Origin: Gammaproteobacteria bacterium
GTDB taxonomy: Bacteria > Pseudomonadota > Gammaproteobacteria > Arenicellales > Arenicellaceae
Direction: 5' to 3'
NCBI GenBank assembly: GCA_030426005.1
Contig: JAUHZM010000132.1
Coordinates: 1 to 8,256 of the forward strand
DNA: 8,256 nt
The translations under genes were made by a program, and so were the position numbers. Shown piece by piece: positions 1 to 6,486 of this stretch; the stretch's first letter is position 1; every line of letters begins with the position of its first letter. The notes below the pieces were generated by a model that made no database searches, was not told the DNA's origin, and saw only the letters and a program-made list of their open reading frames with translations.

Positions 1-1
1 G

Positions 2-1159
2 GATGCTGCGCCGTTTGAAGTGCCTGCGGAGATTAAGCAAGCCTGGAGCGCGATTGAAAAAGGTGCTAAGGCAGAAGCGGATTGGCAGTCGATGTACAAC
101 GACTACACGCAAGCGAACCCAGAAAAAGCTGCTGAATTCGAACGTAGAATGCGTGGCGACCTACCGGTCGATTGGGCTGAGAATACAGCTAAATTACTGG
201 CCGAGGTCAATGCTGCCGAAGCGACCTTGGCAACTCGAAAAGCCAGTTTGCAATCACTCAACCAATTGGGTCCATTATTACCTGAATTAATTGGCGGCTC
301 TGCCGATCTGGCGGGCTCGAATTACACCATCTGGAACGGTTCAAAGCCAATCAGTCGCAAAGATGCCAACGGTAATTACATTTACTACGGTGTGCGTGAG
401 TTTGCGATGTCGGCGATCAGTAACGGCATTGCATTGCACGGCGGTTTCAAAACCTATACCGGTACCTTCCTTGTGTTCGCAGACTACATGCGCAACGGTA
501 TGCGTATGTCTGCTTTGATGAAGCAACCGGTGACCTATGTGTTAACGCACGATTCGATTGGTCTGGGTGAAGATGGCCCAACGCATCAGCCAGTTGAACA
601 TGTTGCCAGCTTGCGTCTGATTCCGAATATGTCAGTTTGGCGTCCTTGTGATGCGGTCGAATCGTTTGTTGCATGGCGATTGGCTGCTGAGTCGACTGAC
701 AAGCCAACTAGCCTGATTTTGTCGCGTCAGAATCTGCCGCATCAAACGCGTTCAGCCGAACAACTAGCGAATATTGAAAAAGGTGGCTATGTGTTATTTG
801 ATAGCGCAGAGGCACCAGAGCTGATTTTGATTGCGACTGGTTCCGAAGTGGCGTTGGCGATGGATGCTGCGAAAAAACTCAGCGCTGAAGGTAAAGCAGT
901 GCGTGTGGTGTCAATGCCGTCGACTGACTTTTTTGATGCTCAGGATGCCGCATATAAAGAGCAGGTATTGCCGAGCAGTGTCACTCAGCGTGTCGCGTTA
1001 GAGGCAGGTATTGCAGACTACTGGTACAAATACGTCGGGATGAACGGCGCGGTAGTTGGTATGACCAGCTTTGGTGAGTCTGCGCCAGCAGATCAGCTGT
1101 TTGATCACTTTGGTTTTAATGTTGAAAACGTGCTCGACGTGGTTCGTGGCCTGGCCTAA
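2..1159 (+). CDS. tkt: Transketolase, C-terminal part (5' end outside window)
   Basis: Transketolase moves two-carbon ketol units between sugar phosphates using thiamine diphosphate (ThDP), linking the pentose phosphate pathway (or Calvin cycle) to glycolysis in the cytoplasm. The open frame runs in from the window edge and gives 385 residues, somewhat over half of a typical ~660-residue enzyme. It covers the end of the N-terminal domain, the pyrimidine-binding domain and the C-terminal domain. Visible family marks are GGSADLAGSN (around 290-320), GVREFAMSA (around 389-415), whose Glu (398-400) matches the catalytic glutamate that activates ThDP, and DSIGLGEDGPTHQPVEH (around 551-601), a substrate/cofactor loop. 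The C-terminal domain shows ATGSEV and ends at a TAA (1157-1159). No internal stop or frameshift is seen. pgk follows after 64 bases with no obvious terminator, so co-transcription is likely. A gap/epd gene often lies between tkt and pgk in gammaproteobacteria; none is present here. Confidence 0.97.
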   Translation, partial: DAAPFEVPAEIKQAWSAIEKGAKAEADWQSMYNDYTQANPEKAAEFERRMRGDLPVDWAENTAKLLAEVNAAEATLATRKASLQSLNQLGPLLPELIGGSADLAGSNYTIWNGSKPISRKDANGNYIYYGVREFAMSAISNGIALHGGFKTYTGTFLVFADYMRNGMRMSALMKQPVTYVLTHDSIGLGEDGPTHQPVEHVASLRLIPNMSVWRPCDAVESFVAWRLAAESTDKPTSLILSRQNLPHQTRSAEQLANIEKGGYVLFDSAEAPELILIATGSEVALAMDAAKKLSAEGKAVRVVSMPSTDFFDAQDAAYKEQVLPSSVTQRVALEAGIADYWYKYVGMNGAVVGMTSFGESAPADQLFDHFGFNVENVLDVVRGLA

Positions 1160-1212
1160 GGCGAGCGCTAGGAATTCTGAAGTCGATAGAGCGGCGAAAT
1201 AAGCGAGCGCAA

Positions 1213-1217
1213 AGAGG
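1213..1217 (+). promoter_or_regulatory. Ribosome binding site of pgk
   Basis: AGAGG lies six bases before the ATG at 1224. It supports that start over the in-frame ATG at 1251, which has no comparable site, although family alignment (a Met just before the DLDLxGKRV segment) would also permit 1251. Confidence 0.6.
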
Positions 1218-1223
1218 TACACG

Positions 1224-2374
1224 ATGCAAGGACAAAAGAAGTTTAAACGAATGCAAGACCTGGATCTGCAGGGCAAACGCGTGTTGATCCGTCAGGATTT
1301 AAATGTGCCGATGGCCGACGGCGCCATCAGCAATGATGCGCGTATTCAAGCGTCTCTGCCTACTATTCGGCTTGCTTTGGAAAAAGGCGCGGCGGTCATG
1401 CTGATGAATTTTCGCTACAACCGGTCGCCGATCATTTGTCCGATGCGCTAGGTTTAACGGTTCGCGTTGACAAAGACTGGTTGAGTGGGGTCGAGATTGC
1501 ACCGGGGCAAGTGGTTCTCTGTGAGAACGTCCGTTTTAACGTTGGCGAGAAAGCCAACGACGAAACATTGGCAAAAACCATGGCCGGCCTGTGTGATGTG
1601 TTTGTTATGGATGCCTTTGGAACCGCACACCGCGCGCAGGCATCCACTGAAGGTGTTACTCGATTCGCGCCAATAGCTTGTGCTGGACCGTTATTGAGTA
1701 ACGAGTTGGACGCGTTGGGCAAGGCGCTGGATGCGCCGGCCAAACCGGTGGTGGCGATTGTTGGTGGTTCCAAAGTTTCCACCAAATTAACGGTTCTGGA
1801 TGCCTTGTCCAAGCAAGTTGACCAACTGATCGTCGGTGGCGGCATTGCAAATACATTCATTGCTGCGGCCGGATACCCGATCGGTAAATCGTTGGTGGAA
1901 ATGGATCTGATCGATGAAGCCAATCGACTAACTGACAAAGCACGCGCCACAGATGGTGACATCCCTGTGCCAACCGACGTGGTGTGTGGCAAAGAATTCT
2001 CAGCGCAAGCGCAGGCTGAAACCAAATCGGTCGCCGATGTCGCAGACGATGATATGATTTTTGACATTGGGCCCGATACAGCAAAACAGTTTTCTGACAT
2101 GTTGAAAAGTGCTGGCACCATTGTTTGGAACGGTCCCGTCGGCGTGTTCGAGTTCGACCAGTTTGGTGCGGGCACCCAAGCATTGGCGCACGCGATTGCG
2201 GAATCATCGGCATTTTCTATTGCGGGCGGTGGTGATACGGTGGCGGCGATTGAGAAATACGGCGTCGCGGACCAAATATCCTACATTTCAACCGGTGGTG
2301 GTGCCTTCCTGGAGTTCTTAGAGGGTAAGTCCTTACCGGCGGTTGCGGCTCTTGAGGCGCGGGCGGACGGGTAG
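1224..2374 (+). pseudogene. pgk: Phosphoglycerate kinase, frameshifted by an internal deletion
   Basis: Phosphoglycerate kinase converts 1,3-bisphosphoglycerate and ADP to 3-phosphoglycerate and ATP. The gene reads in one frame from ATG 1224 (DLDLQGKRVLIRQDLNVP, DARIQASLPTI) up to about 1406, and then in another frame from about 1403 to the TAG at 2372-2374. The second part has the expected DAFGTAHRAQAS, GGSKVSTK (about 1763-1786, nucleotide site), NGPVGVFEF (about 2129), GGGDT and STGGGAFLEF motifs. Between VMLM and EFSLQPVADHL, homologues carry about 12 more residues, including SHLGRP, whose His and Arg bind 3-phosphoglycerate. Here they are missing. Adding back a 40-nt gap restores one frame of 396 residues, close to the usual ~387-397. 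As written, the first frame stops at TAG 1449-1451 after 75 residues. The enzyme is normally essential and the rest is well conserved, so an assembly or sequencing error is at least as likely as true decay. Confidence 0.9.
1403..1407 (+). other. Putative deletion scar in pgk (GATGA)
   Basis: These five bases can be read in both pgk frames. In the upstream frame they complete L-M-(S); in the downstream frame they encode D-E ahead of F-S-L-Q-P. That is what remains if a ~40-nt stretch between two GATGA copies collapsed to one copy. The missing stretch must be 3n+1 bases long to explain the frame change. The original second copy is inferred, not seen. Confidence 0.55.
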
Positions 2375-2389
2375 TTATCCAACTTCGTC

Positions 2390-2887
2390 ATGAGCGGTTT
2401 TCCACCTATTATCGGTGGCGAACCCCGGATCCTAATTCTGGGGTCAATGCCAGGTATAAAGTCACTCGAGGCGGTGGAATACTACGCACATCCACAAAAT
2501 GCATTTTGGTGGATTATGGCGCAATTGTTTGAACTAGACTTGCGGGCGGACTATCCGCAACGTTGTCAGGCGCTTATTCGCGCCGGTGTTGCTGTATGGG
2601 ACGTTCTGCATGACTGTGAACGCCCCGGCAGCCTTGATAGCAGCATCGTACGTGGTACTGAACAGGTCAACAACTTCGCGAGTCTATTTCAAGCTTGGCC
2701 AAGCATCGACGTTGTTGGCTTTAATGGGCAGGCGGCAGAGAAGTTATTTGTCCGCCATTGCCGCTCTTTAAGCGCACAGAATCCAACCTTACGCTTTGTT
2801 ACCCTACCATCGACCAGTCCAGCGAATGCGCGTTCGAGTCGTGATGCTAAACTGGCTGTCTGGCGTAGCCAGTTGATGCCGAATTAG
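2390..2887 (+). CDS. DNA-deoxyinosine (hypoxanthine)-DNA glycosylase, UDG superfamily family 6
   Basis: This 165-residue protein matches the family-6 branch of uracil-DNA glycosylases, which mainly remove hypoxanthine, the deamination product of adenine, from DNA to start base-excision repair. Seen in the sequence: an N-terminal LGSMPG motif (residues 17-22) followed by SLEAVEYYAHPQNAFW, with N37 at the position expected for the family's catalytic Asn, and a C-terminal LPSTSPAN motif (139-146), typical of this family's second active-site loop. The length is normal for the family (about 160-170). The ATG sits 15 bases after the pgk stop with no clear Shine-Dalgarno, which suggests translation follows from the upstream genes. 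The family assignment rests on motif recall; substrate preference is inferred. A mismatch-specific (Mug-like) glycosylase is the main alternative and is less likely, because the YYAHPxNxFW block favours family 6. Confidence 0.85.
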   Translation: MSGFPPIIGGEPRILILGSMPGIKSLEAVEYYAHPQNAFWWIMAQLFELDLRADYPQRCQALIRAGVAVWDVLHDCERPGSLDSSIVRGTEQVNNFASLFQAWPSIDVVGFNGQAAEKLFVRHCRSLSAQNPTLRFVTLPSTSPANARSSRDAKLAVWRSQLMPN

Positions 2888-2919
2888 CACCTTTATTGAT
2901 ACACCGAATTCAAGCCGCA

Positions 2920-3378
2920 ATGACACAACATAGTCGTTTTTGGGAAGTGAAATCCCTGTTTGACATGACACCCGAGGAATGGGAGTCGATATGCGATGGA
3001 TGTGGCAAGTGCTGCCTTTCTCAGCTTGAGGACGAAGAGTCCGGCCAGTTAGTTTTCACAGATGTGGCCTGCGATCTGTTTGATGCCAATTCTTGTCAGT
3101 GCACTGACTATAGTAATCGCTCGGTGCGCGTGCCCCATTGCGTTACCATGGATGCCTCGAACGTTGAAGCTGCAGCGGAGTTTGCGCCACCTTCCTGTTC
3201 ATACCGTCTATTGCTGGAAGGAAAGCCGCTACCGGACTGGCACCATCTCGTGTCAGGTTCGCGCACGACAATTCATGAGCGTGCTTGTTCAGTGCAAAAT
3301 CGAGTGCGGTTTCAGCGTGACGTGAATGAAGATGAACTTGAGAATTACATTGTCGATTGGCCGTTAAAGTGTGATTGA
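2920..3378 (+). CDS. YcgN-family (UPF0260) cysteine-cluster protein
   Basis: This 152-residue cytoplasmic protein resembles E. coli YcgN along its whole length (FWExKSL, WESxCDGCGKCC, LxDEE, FTxVAC, CQCxxY, P-C-Y-RLL-EGKxLPxWHxLxSGS). The family's biochemical function is unknown. Its conserved cysteines suggest metal or Fe-S binding (CxxCxxCC type). Cysteines seen include C25, C28, C31, C32, C51, C59, C61, C74 and C93. I chose ATG 2920 because MTQHSRFWE fits the family N-terminus. An in-frame TTG at 2896 would add eight residues, and neither start has a strong ribosome binding site. It lies 32 bases after the glycosylase gene and is probably in the same transcription unit. Confident as to family; no function can be given. 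Confidence 0.9.
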   Translation: MTQHSRFWEVKSLFDMTPEEWESICDGCGKCCLSQLEDEESGQLVFTDVACDLFDANSCQCTDYSNRSVRVPHCVTMDASNVEAAAEFAPPSCSYRLLLEGKPLPDWHHLVSGSRTTIHERACSVQNRVRFQRDVNEDELENYIVDWPLKCD

Positions 3379-3388
3379 ATTGCAAAGG

Positions 3389-3416
3389 CTGACAGCGGCT
3401 AACGTTCGTGTATACT
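3389..3416 (+). promoter_or_regulatory. Sigma70-type promoter of dsbB
   Basis: CTGACA (3389-3394, five of six to TTGACA) and TATACT (3411-3416, five of six to TATAAT) are separated by 16 bases. Transcription would start near 3423, giving a ~34-base leader that opens just before a run of seven T (3428-3434). Confidence 0.65.
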
Positions 3417-3443
3417 GTGGCCAGAACTTTTTTTCGACCGATC

Positions 3444-3448
3444 GGGAG
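3444..3448 (+). promoter_or_regulatory. Ribosome binding site of dsbB
   Basis: GGGAG lies eight bases before the GTG at 3457. It supports that GTG as the start, since no in-frame ATG occurs near the N-terminus of the protein. Confidence 0.65.
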
Positions 3449-3456
3449 CAAATTTT

Positions 3457-3972
3457 GTGATAGCAGCACGTTGGTATTGGGTGGGCTTGTTGGGTAGTGG
3501 CGCGCTGTTGGCGATCGCGTACTTTTACTTTCAGTTAAAACTCGGTTTGCCACCATGCCCGCTTTGCATGTTTCAGCGTGCCTGTTTGGTCGGTGTTGCG
3601 TTCTTTTGCCTTCTTGGGTTGATTTTTAGGCCCAAAAAAATCGGTTCAAAATTTTTGGCGTTTGGTGGATTGGTCAGCTCCGCGACTGGTCTGGCGATTG
3701 CAGGGCGGCAAGTCTGGTTGCAGAATTTGCCAGCCGACAAGGTGCCTGAATGTGGCCCGGATCTTGAGTTTATGCTCGAGGCTTTTCCGTTGATGCAGAC
3801 TATTAAAACGGTGCTGTCAGGCAGTGGAGAATGTGCCGAGATTCAATGGCAGTGGCTAGGCTTGAGTATGCCAGCATGGATGATCTTGGTCTTTGCGGTG
3901 ATGGTGCTTATTTGCCTCAAGTTACTTTTTATCAAAGAGCGCAACTATTTTTCTGGCGCTTTAGGTCGCTAA
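3457..3972 (+). CDS. dsbB: Disulfide bond formation protein B (DsbB)
   Basis: DsbB is an inner-membrane protein that reoxidises periplasmic DsbA and passes the electrons to ubiquinone. The 171-residue product starts at GTG 3457. It shows four hydrophobic segments: about 8-26, 42-57, 66-85 and 140-158. The first periplasmic loop carries the redox pair C34-P-L-C37, matching E. coli Cys41/Cys44. The second loop carries C99 and C126, matching Cys104/Cys130. R41 sits where E. coli R48, which contacts the quinone, is found. All catalytic residues are present and the length is normal (E. coli 176). It has its own promoter and is separated from ycgN by 78 bases. No dsbA is in the window. Confidence 0.96.
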   Translation: MIAARWYWVGLLGSGALLAIAYFYFQLKLGLPPCPLCMFQRACLVGVAFFCLLGLIFRPKKIGSKFLAFGGLVSSATGLAIAGRQVWLQNLPADKVPECGPDLEFMLEAFPLMQTIKTVLSGSGECAEIQWQWLGLSMPAWMILVFAVMVLICLKLLFIKERNYFSGALGR

Positions 3973-4056
3973 GTCACTGAGGTGTGCGCTTTCCGCTTTT
4001 GGTTTGTTGTGGAGAGGCCGATGTTTTGCGGTTGTATTAAATACTCGGCCGGTCGT

Positions 4057-4084
4057 TTGCCATGTCGACAACTTGACCTATAAT
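4057..4084 (+). promoter_or_regulatory. Upstream sigma70-type promoter of the S8 protein gene
   Basis: TTGCCA (4057-4062, five of six) and a perfect TATAAT (4079-4084) are spaced by 16 bases. Transcription would start near 4091, giving a ~73-base leader. Confidence 0.55.
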
Positions 4085-4100
4085 CAAGCCATACCATAAT
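4073..4100 (+). promoter_or_regulatory. Downstream, overlapping sigma70-type promoter of the S8 protein gene
   Basis: TTGACC (4073-4078, five of six) and CATAAT (4095-4100, five of six) are spaced by 16 bases. Its -35 element abuts the -10 element of the promoter at 4057-4084, so the two could not be occupied together. Confidence 0.5.
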
Positions 4101-4153
4101 AATCGCCCGTTCTACGTCGGCGGAGTCGCTGGCCAAAGAAAGGGAAATCGCAT

Positions 4154-4158
4154 AGGTG
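4154..4158 (+). promoter_or_regulatory. Ribosome binding site of the S8 protein gene
   Basis: AGGTG lies five bases before ATG 4164. It selects that ATG over the out-of-frame ATG at 4160. Confidence 0.5.
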
Positions 4159-4163
4159 CATGC

Positions 4164-4274
4164 ATGTCAAAAAAACCATTACCCAGGCGCACTAACCCTA
4201 CCTTGACTAAATTAAGCCGTGCTCTGGTCACGTCGATAGGATTGTTCGGAGTGACGCTCGGTGACGCCTACGGT
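4164..4274 (+). other. Predicted signal peptide of the S8 protein
   Basis: This encodes residues 1-37. It has six basic residues in the first 19, a modest hydrophobic core (ALVTSIGLFGVTLG) and an AYG cleavage-site-like end. The mature protein would start only about six residues before catalytic D44, so there is no room for an N-terminal inhibitory propeptide. The n-region is long but has no twin-arginine consensus. Confidence 0.65.
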
Positions 4275-6335
4275 CAGCAAATTGCCTTACTAGATTCTGG
4301 GGTCGATCCTTCTCGTGGATTCAATATAGCACCGGGTTTTAACTACTACGAAAACACAAACGATACTTCCGATGTGTCAGACCGCGAAGGTGAAGGGCAC
4401 GGTACCGTGTCGGTGCGCGTCGCCTCGGAAGCGTTCTCTGGTGAAATTGTGCCGTTCGTTGTTACCGATGGTGACCTTACACGTTCGAATGAATCCCAGG
4501 TGCGTACAGCACGAGACAATGCGCTAGCCGACATCCTAGGGCGCAGCAATATTCGGGTGGTTGGCTTTACTTGGGGTACCGAAGGCGTGAGCGGCACAGC
4601 GGCACCGCTGATGGGGGACTTGTCCCGTGGTGGCAAAGTAATCGCAATTTTGGCTGGCAATGAATTTGGTGCACAGCCGAATACCTTGTCTACTTCAAGC
4701 TTTAACCTACCTGGCGTGATTATTGTTGGGGCGACCGACGCGGATGGTGTGCTGCTGCCTGAGTCCAATCGTGCTGGCACGACTGCCGAGCGCTATGTCG
4801 CAGCAATAGGCCTGCCGAACGCAGGCGCAACGCGTGGTGGGACTTCTTGGGCAACTGCGCGTATCTCCGGTATTGCCGGTGCAGTATTTTTACAGAATCC
4901 AAATTTAACGGCCGACGAAGTAGTTGATGTTATTTTGCAGTCAGCCGAGGACCGTGGCGCGCAAGGAACAGACCCTGTGTATGGCCGCGGTGTTATTTTA
5001 TCTGCCGAGCAGGTGTTAAATAATGTGATTGGTCCAATAGATGTGCCTACCGATCCAGAGACTCCACCAGTGACGCCACCAAGTTCCGGCGGTGGTGGCG
5101 GTGGCGGCGGTGGTGCAGCCATTTTGCTGGTTGGTGGTGCGCTGGCTGGTGCAATCTTGTTGTCGAAAAAATCGTCGACCAAGCTGGAGAAAACGCTGGT
5201 GTTGGATTCCTATGGGCGAGGTTTTCAGGTTGATTTGAACGATCATGTTGAGATCAATGATGGCGCCATGCATCTCTCGCAGTTTTTTAATGCGATGCAG
5301 CACAAGTCGATCAATACCGGCTTTGAAGTGCCGGGCATGAAGACGCAGGTGGCATTTTCAGCGACAGCGCTGGCCGATCCGCGCGTTGATTTTATCGAGT
5401 ATTTCGCCAGTCCTGGCGACCGCGGGATCGAGCCCATCAACACTAATCTTTCTTTGGCTATGACCAGCGAGTTGAGCGAGTCGTTGGCGATGAACGCGGC
5501 TTACCAGGTCGATCCGAGCCGTGAACTGGGTGCCATCGGTGACCTGGGGTCACATGACGAGTTTGGTAATTCCAGTTTTCTGAGTGGCACGGCATTCGAT
5601 TCAGTGTTGTCCGGTTTTGCGAATCAGGCTGATACTTTGAGCTTTAATTACCAACAGCGTGATGCGAAGACCAGCTATAAGCTTGGTTTTGTGTCGGTGG
5701 ATCAGCCTGGCGCTTATCAGCAACAATCATTGTCAACTATTTTAAAAGCCTCGCATGAGTTTTCAGATCGCGGTGGCATCGCTTTGAAGTTTGGGCAGAT
5801 TGAAGAGCGCGGCAGTGTGCTTGGCGGCGGTGCATCGGGTGTGTTAGGCGTGGAGAAGGCCACCACCTACGCGCTGGATTTGTCCGGTAATATCAAATTG
5901 ATCGATGGCGTGTCATTGGTCGCCAACTATGGCGTCGGTCGCACCGAGGTGGAATCTGCTGATAAGAGCTTATTGAAAGATTTTTCTACTCTGAGTAGTG
6001 ATTGGTACAGTGTTGGTCTAATTGGTAATAATTTGTTTCGTGCCAAGGATCAACTGGGTTTAGCCTGGTCGCAGCCGATCAAGATTCAGTCCGGTGCTGT
6101 AAATTATTCGGTGCCAGACAGTCGCTTATCGAATGGTGACATCGGCTTTAATACCGAGCGTATTAATCTGTCCGACACTAATGCCACGGAGCGCAATCTT
6201 GAAGCCTACTACCGCACTATGCTGAACGATAAATGGGAGTTGGGCGGCTTTGTATCGTATCGCCAAAACCCAAATCATGTCAGTGATTTTGGTGACGACA
6301 CGATCGTGATGGCAACCTTGCGCCTGTGGCAGTAA
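4164..6335 (+). CDS. Subtilisin-like (S8) serine protease with probable autotransporter beta-barrel
   Basis: The product has 723 residues. A basic N-terminus and hydrophobic stretch (about 20-33) ending AYG-QQ look like a signal peptide cleaved near residue 37. Residues about 38-290 form a compact S8 domain: Asp in LLDSGVD (D44), His in GEGHGT (H79), oxyanion Asn in LAGN (N166) and Ser in GGTSWATA (S228). The usual Pro after GTSxAx is Arg (GTSWATAR). A Pro/Thr-rich linker (about 291-306) leads to nine glycines (309-317), a hydrophobic segment (318-333) and SKK. Residues about 340-723 are rich in alternating polar/apolar, aromatic strand-like sequence and end MATLRLWQ, which suggests an outer-membrane beta-barrel as in type V autotransporters. 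There is no cysteine anywhere, as is common for exported passengers. The protein is likely surface-exposed or released. The S8 call is firm; barrel topology and substrate are inferred. It has its own promoters and no partner gene. Confidence 0.85.
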   Translation: MSKKPLPRRTNPTLTKLSRALVTSIGLFGVTLGDAYGQQIALLDSGVDPSRGFNIAPGFNYYENTNDTSDVSDREGEGHGTVSVRVASEAFSGEIVPFVVTDGDLTRSNESQVRTARDNALADILGRSNIRVVGFTWGTEGVSGTAAPLMGDLSRGGKVIAILAGNEFGAQPNTLSTSSFNLPGVIIVGATDADGVLLPESNRAGTTAERYVAAIGLPNAGATRGGTSWATARISGIAGAVFLQNPNLTADEVVDVILQSAEDRGAQGTDPVYGRGVILSAEQVLNNVIGPIDVPTDPETPPVTPPSSGGGGGGGGGAAILLVGGALAGAILLSKKSSTKLEKTLVLDSYGRGFQVDLNDHVEINDGAMHLSQFFNAMQHKSINTGFEVPGMKTQVAFSATALADPRVDFIEYFASPGDRGIEPINTNLSLAMTSELSESLAMNAAYQVDPSRELGAIGDLGSHDEFGNSSFLSGTAFDSVLSGFANQADTLSFNYQQRDAKTSYKLGFVSVDQPGAYQQQSLSTILKASHEFSDRGGIALKFGQIEERGSVLGGGASGVLGVEKATTYALDLSGNIKLIDGVSLVANYGVGRTEVESADKSLLKDFSTLSSDWYSVGLIGNNLFRAKDQLGLAWSQPIKIQSGAVNYSVPDSRLSNGDIGFNTERINLSDTNATERNLEAYYRTMLNDKWELGGFVSYRQNPNHVSDFGDDTIVMATLRLWQ
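5088..5162 (+). other. Poly-Gly tract plus hydrophobic segment joining protease and barrel
   Basis: Nine consecutive GGC/GGT codons (5088-5114) are followed by AAILLVGGALAGAILL (5115-5162) and then SKK. The order Gly run, short hydrophobic helix, basic residues resembles the C-terminal GlyGly-CTERM sorting tail of secreted proteases, but here it is internal. The hydrophobic stretch of 16 residues is short and Gly/Ala-rich, so it may not act as a membrane anchor. Confidence 0.7.
5163..6335 (+). other. Predicted C-terminal beta-barrel domain of the S8 protein
   Basis: This encodes residues 334-723. It contains many short segments with alternating hydrophobic residues and Y/F/W at likely membrane-interface positions, for example LSFNYQQRD, YKLGFVSVD and ELGGFVSYRQ. 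The last strand is IVMATLRLWQ, with Trp next to the end; outer-membrane proteins usually end in Phe or Trp. At about 390 residues it is larger than a standard 250-300-residue autotransporter barrel, so the first part may be a separate subdomain. Confidence 0.6.
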
Positions 6336-6439
6336 CGAACAGCGCTCAGGTGCCTGTATAAATCCATTTTCAATTGCGAAACATAGCGCGTATTCACATG
6401 GTTTAAGTGTGTTTCAGAGCGCCATTATGCGGGCGTTGG

Positions 6440-6448
6440 TGTTACAAT
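6440..6448 (+). promoter_or_regulatory. Extended -10 promoter of cysS
   Basis: TG-T-TACAAT (6440-6448) fits an extended -10 element, with TACAAT five of six to consensus. No good -35 is seen at the right distance. Transcription would begin near 6455, about 32 bases before the preferred cysS start. The rest of 6336-6439 shows no convincing terminator or small gene. Confidence 0.4.
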
Positions 6449-6486
6449 GCGCCGTTTAATCTGCATTGCATGGGCGTGTGCGCGTC

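Noticed and set aside
1161..1210. GCGAGCGC repeated at 1161-1168 and 1203-1210
   Set aside because: Eight bases twice in a short spacer is weak and has no recognisable role.
1432..2175. 247-codon open frame on the minus strand opposite pgk
   Set aside because: It mirrors the codon pattern of pgk, has no recognisable domain, and lies wholly within a gene with clear motifs on the other strand.
1436..2374. ATG 1436 as the start of a separate 312-residue gene
   Set aside because: The reading frame is open back to the deletion scar and encodes the conserved EFSLQPVADHL segment before the ATG, so this is the rest of pgk and not a new gene.
2896..2919. TTG 2896 as the YcgN-family start
   Set aside because: The extra eight residues do not resemble the family N-terminus; ATG 2920 fits better. 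Not excluded.
3387..3434. Intrinsic terminator before the seven-T run
   Set aside because: The only stem I can draw (GGC/GCC plus ACAG/CTGT) is short, has an internal loop and a long hairpin loop, and overlaps a good promoter. The T run is more likely just leader sequence.
3143..3556. 137-codon minus-strand open frame across the ycgN-dsbB boundary
   Set aside because: It has no domain and overlaps two well-supported plus-strand genes.
3457..6335. dsbB and the S8 protein as a functional pair
   Set aside because: The S8 protein contains no cysteine, so it cannot be a DsbA/DsbB substrate, and each gene has its own promoter.
6466..6486. TTG 6466 or GTG 6478 as the cysS start
   Set aside because: The added residues are not part of the CysRS family; MKLYNT from GTG 6487 matches the usual beginning.
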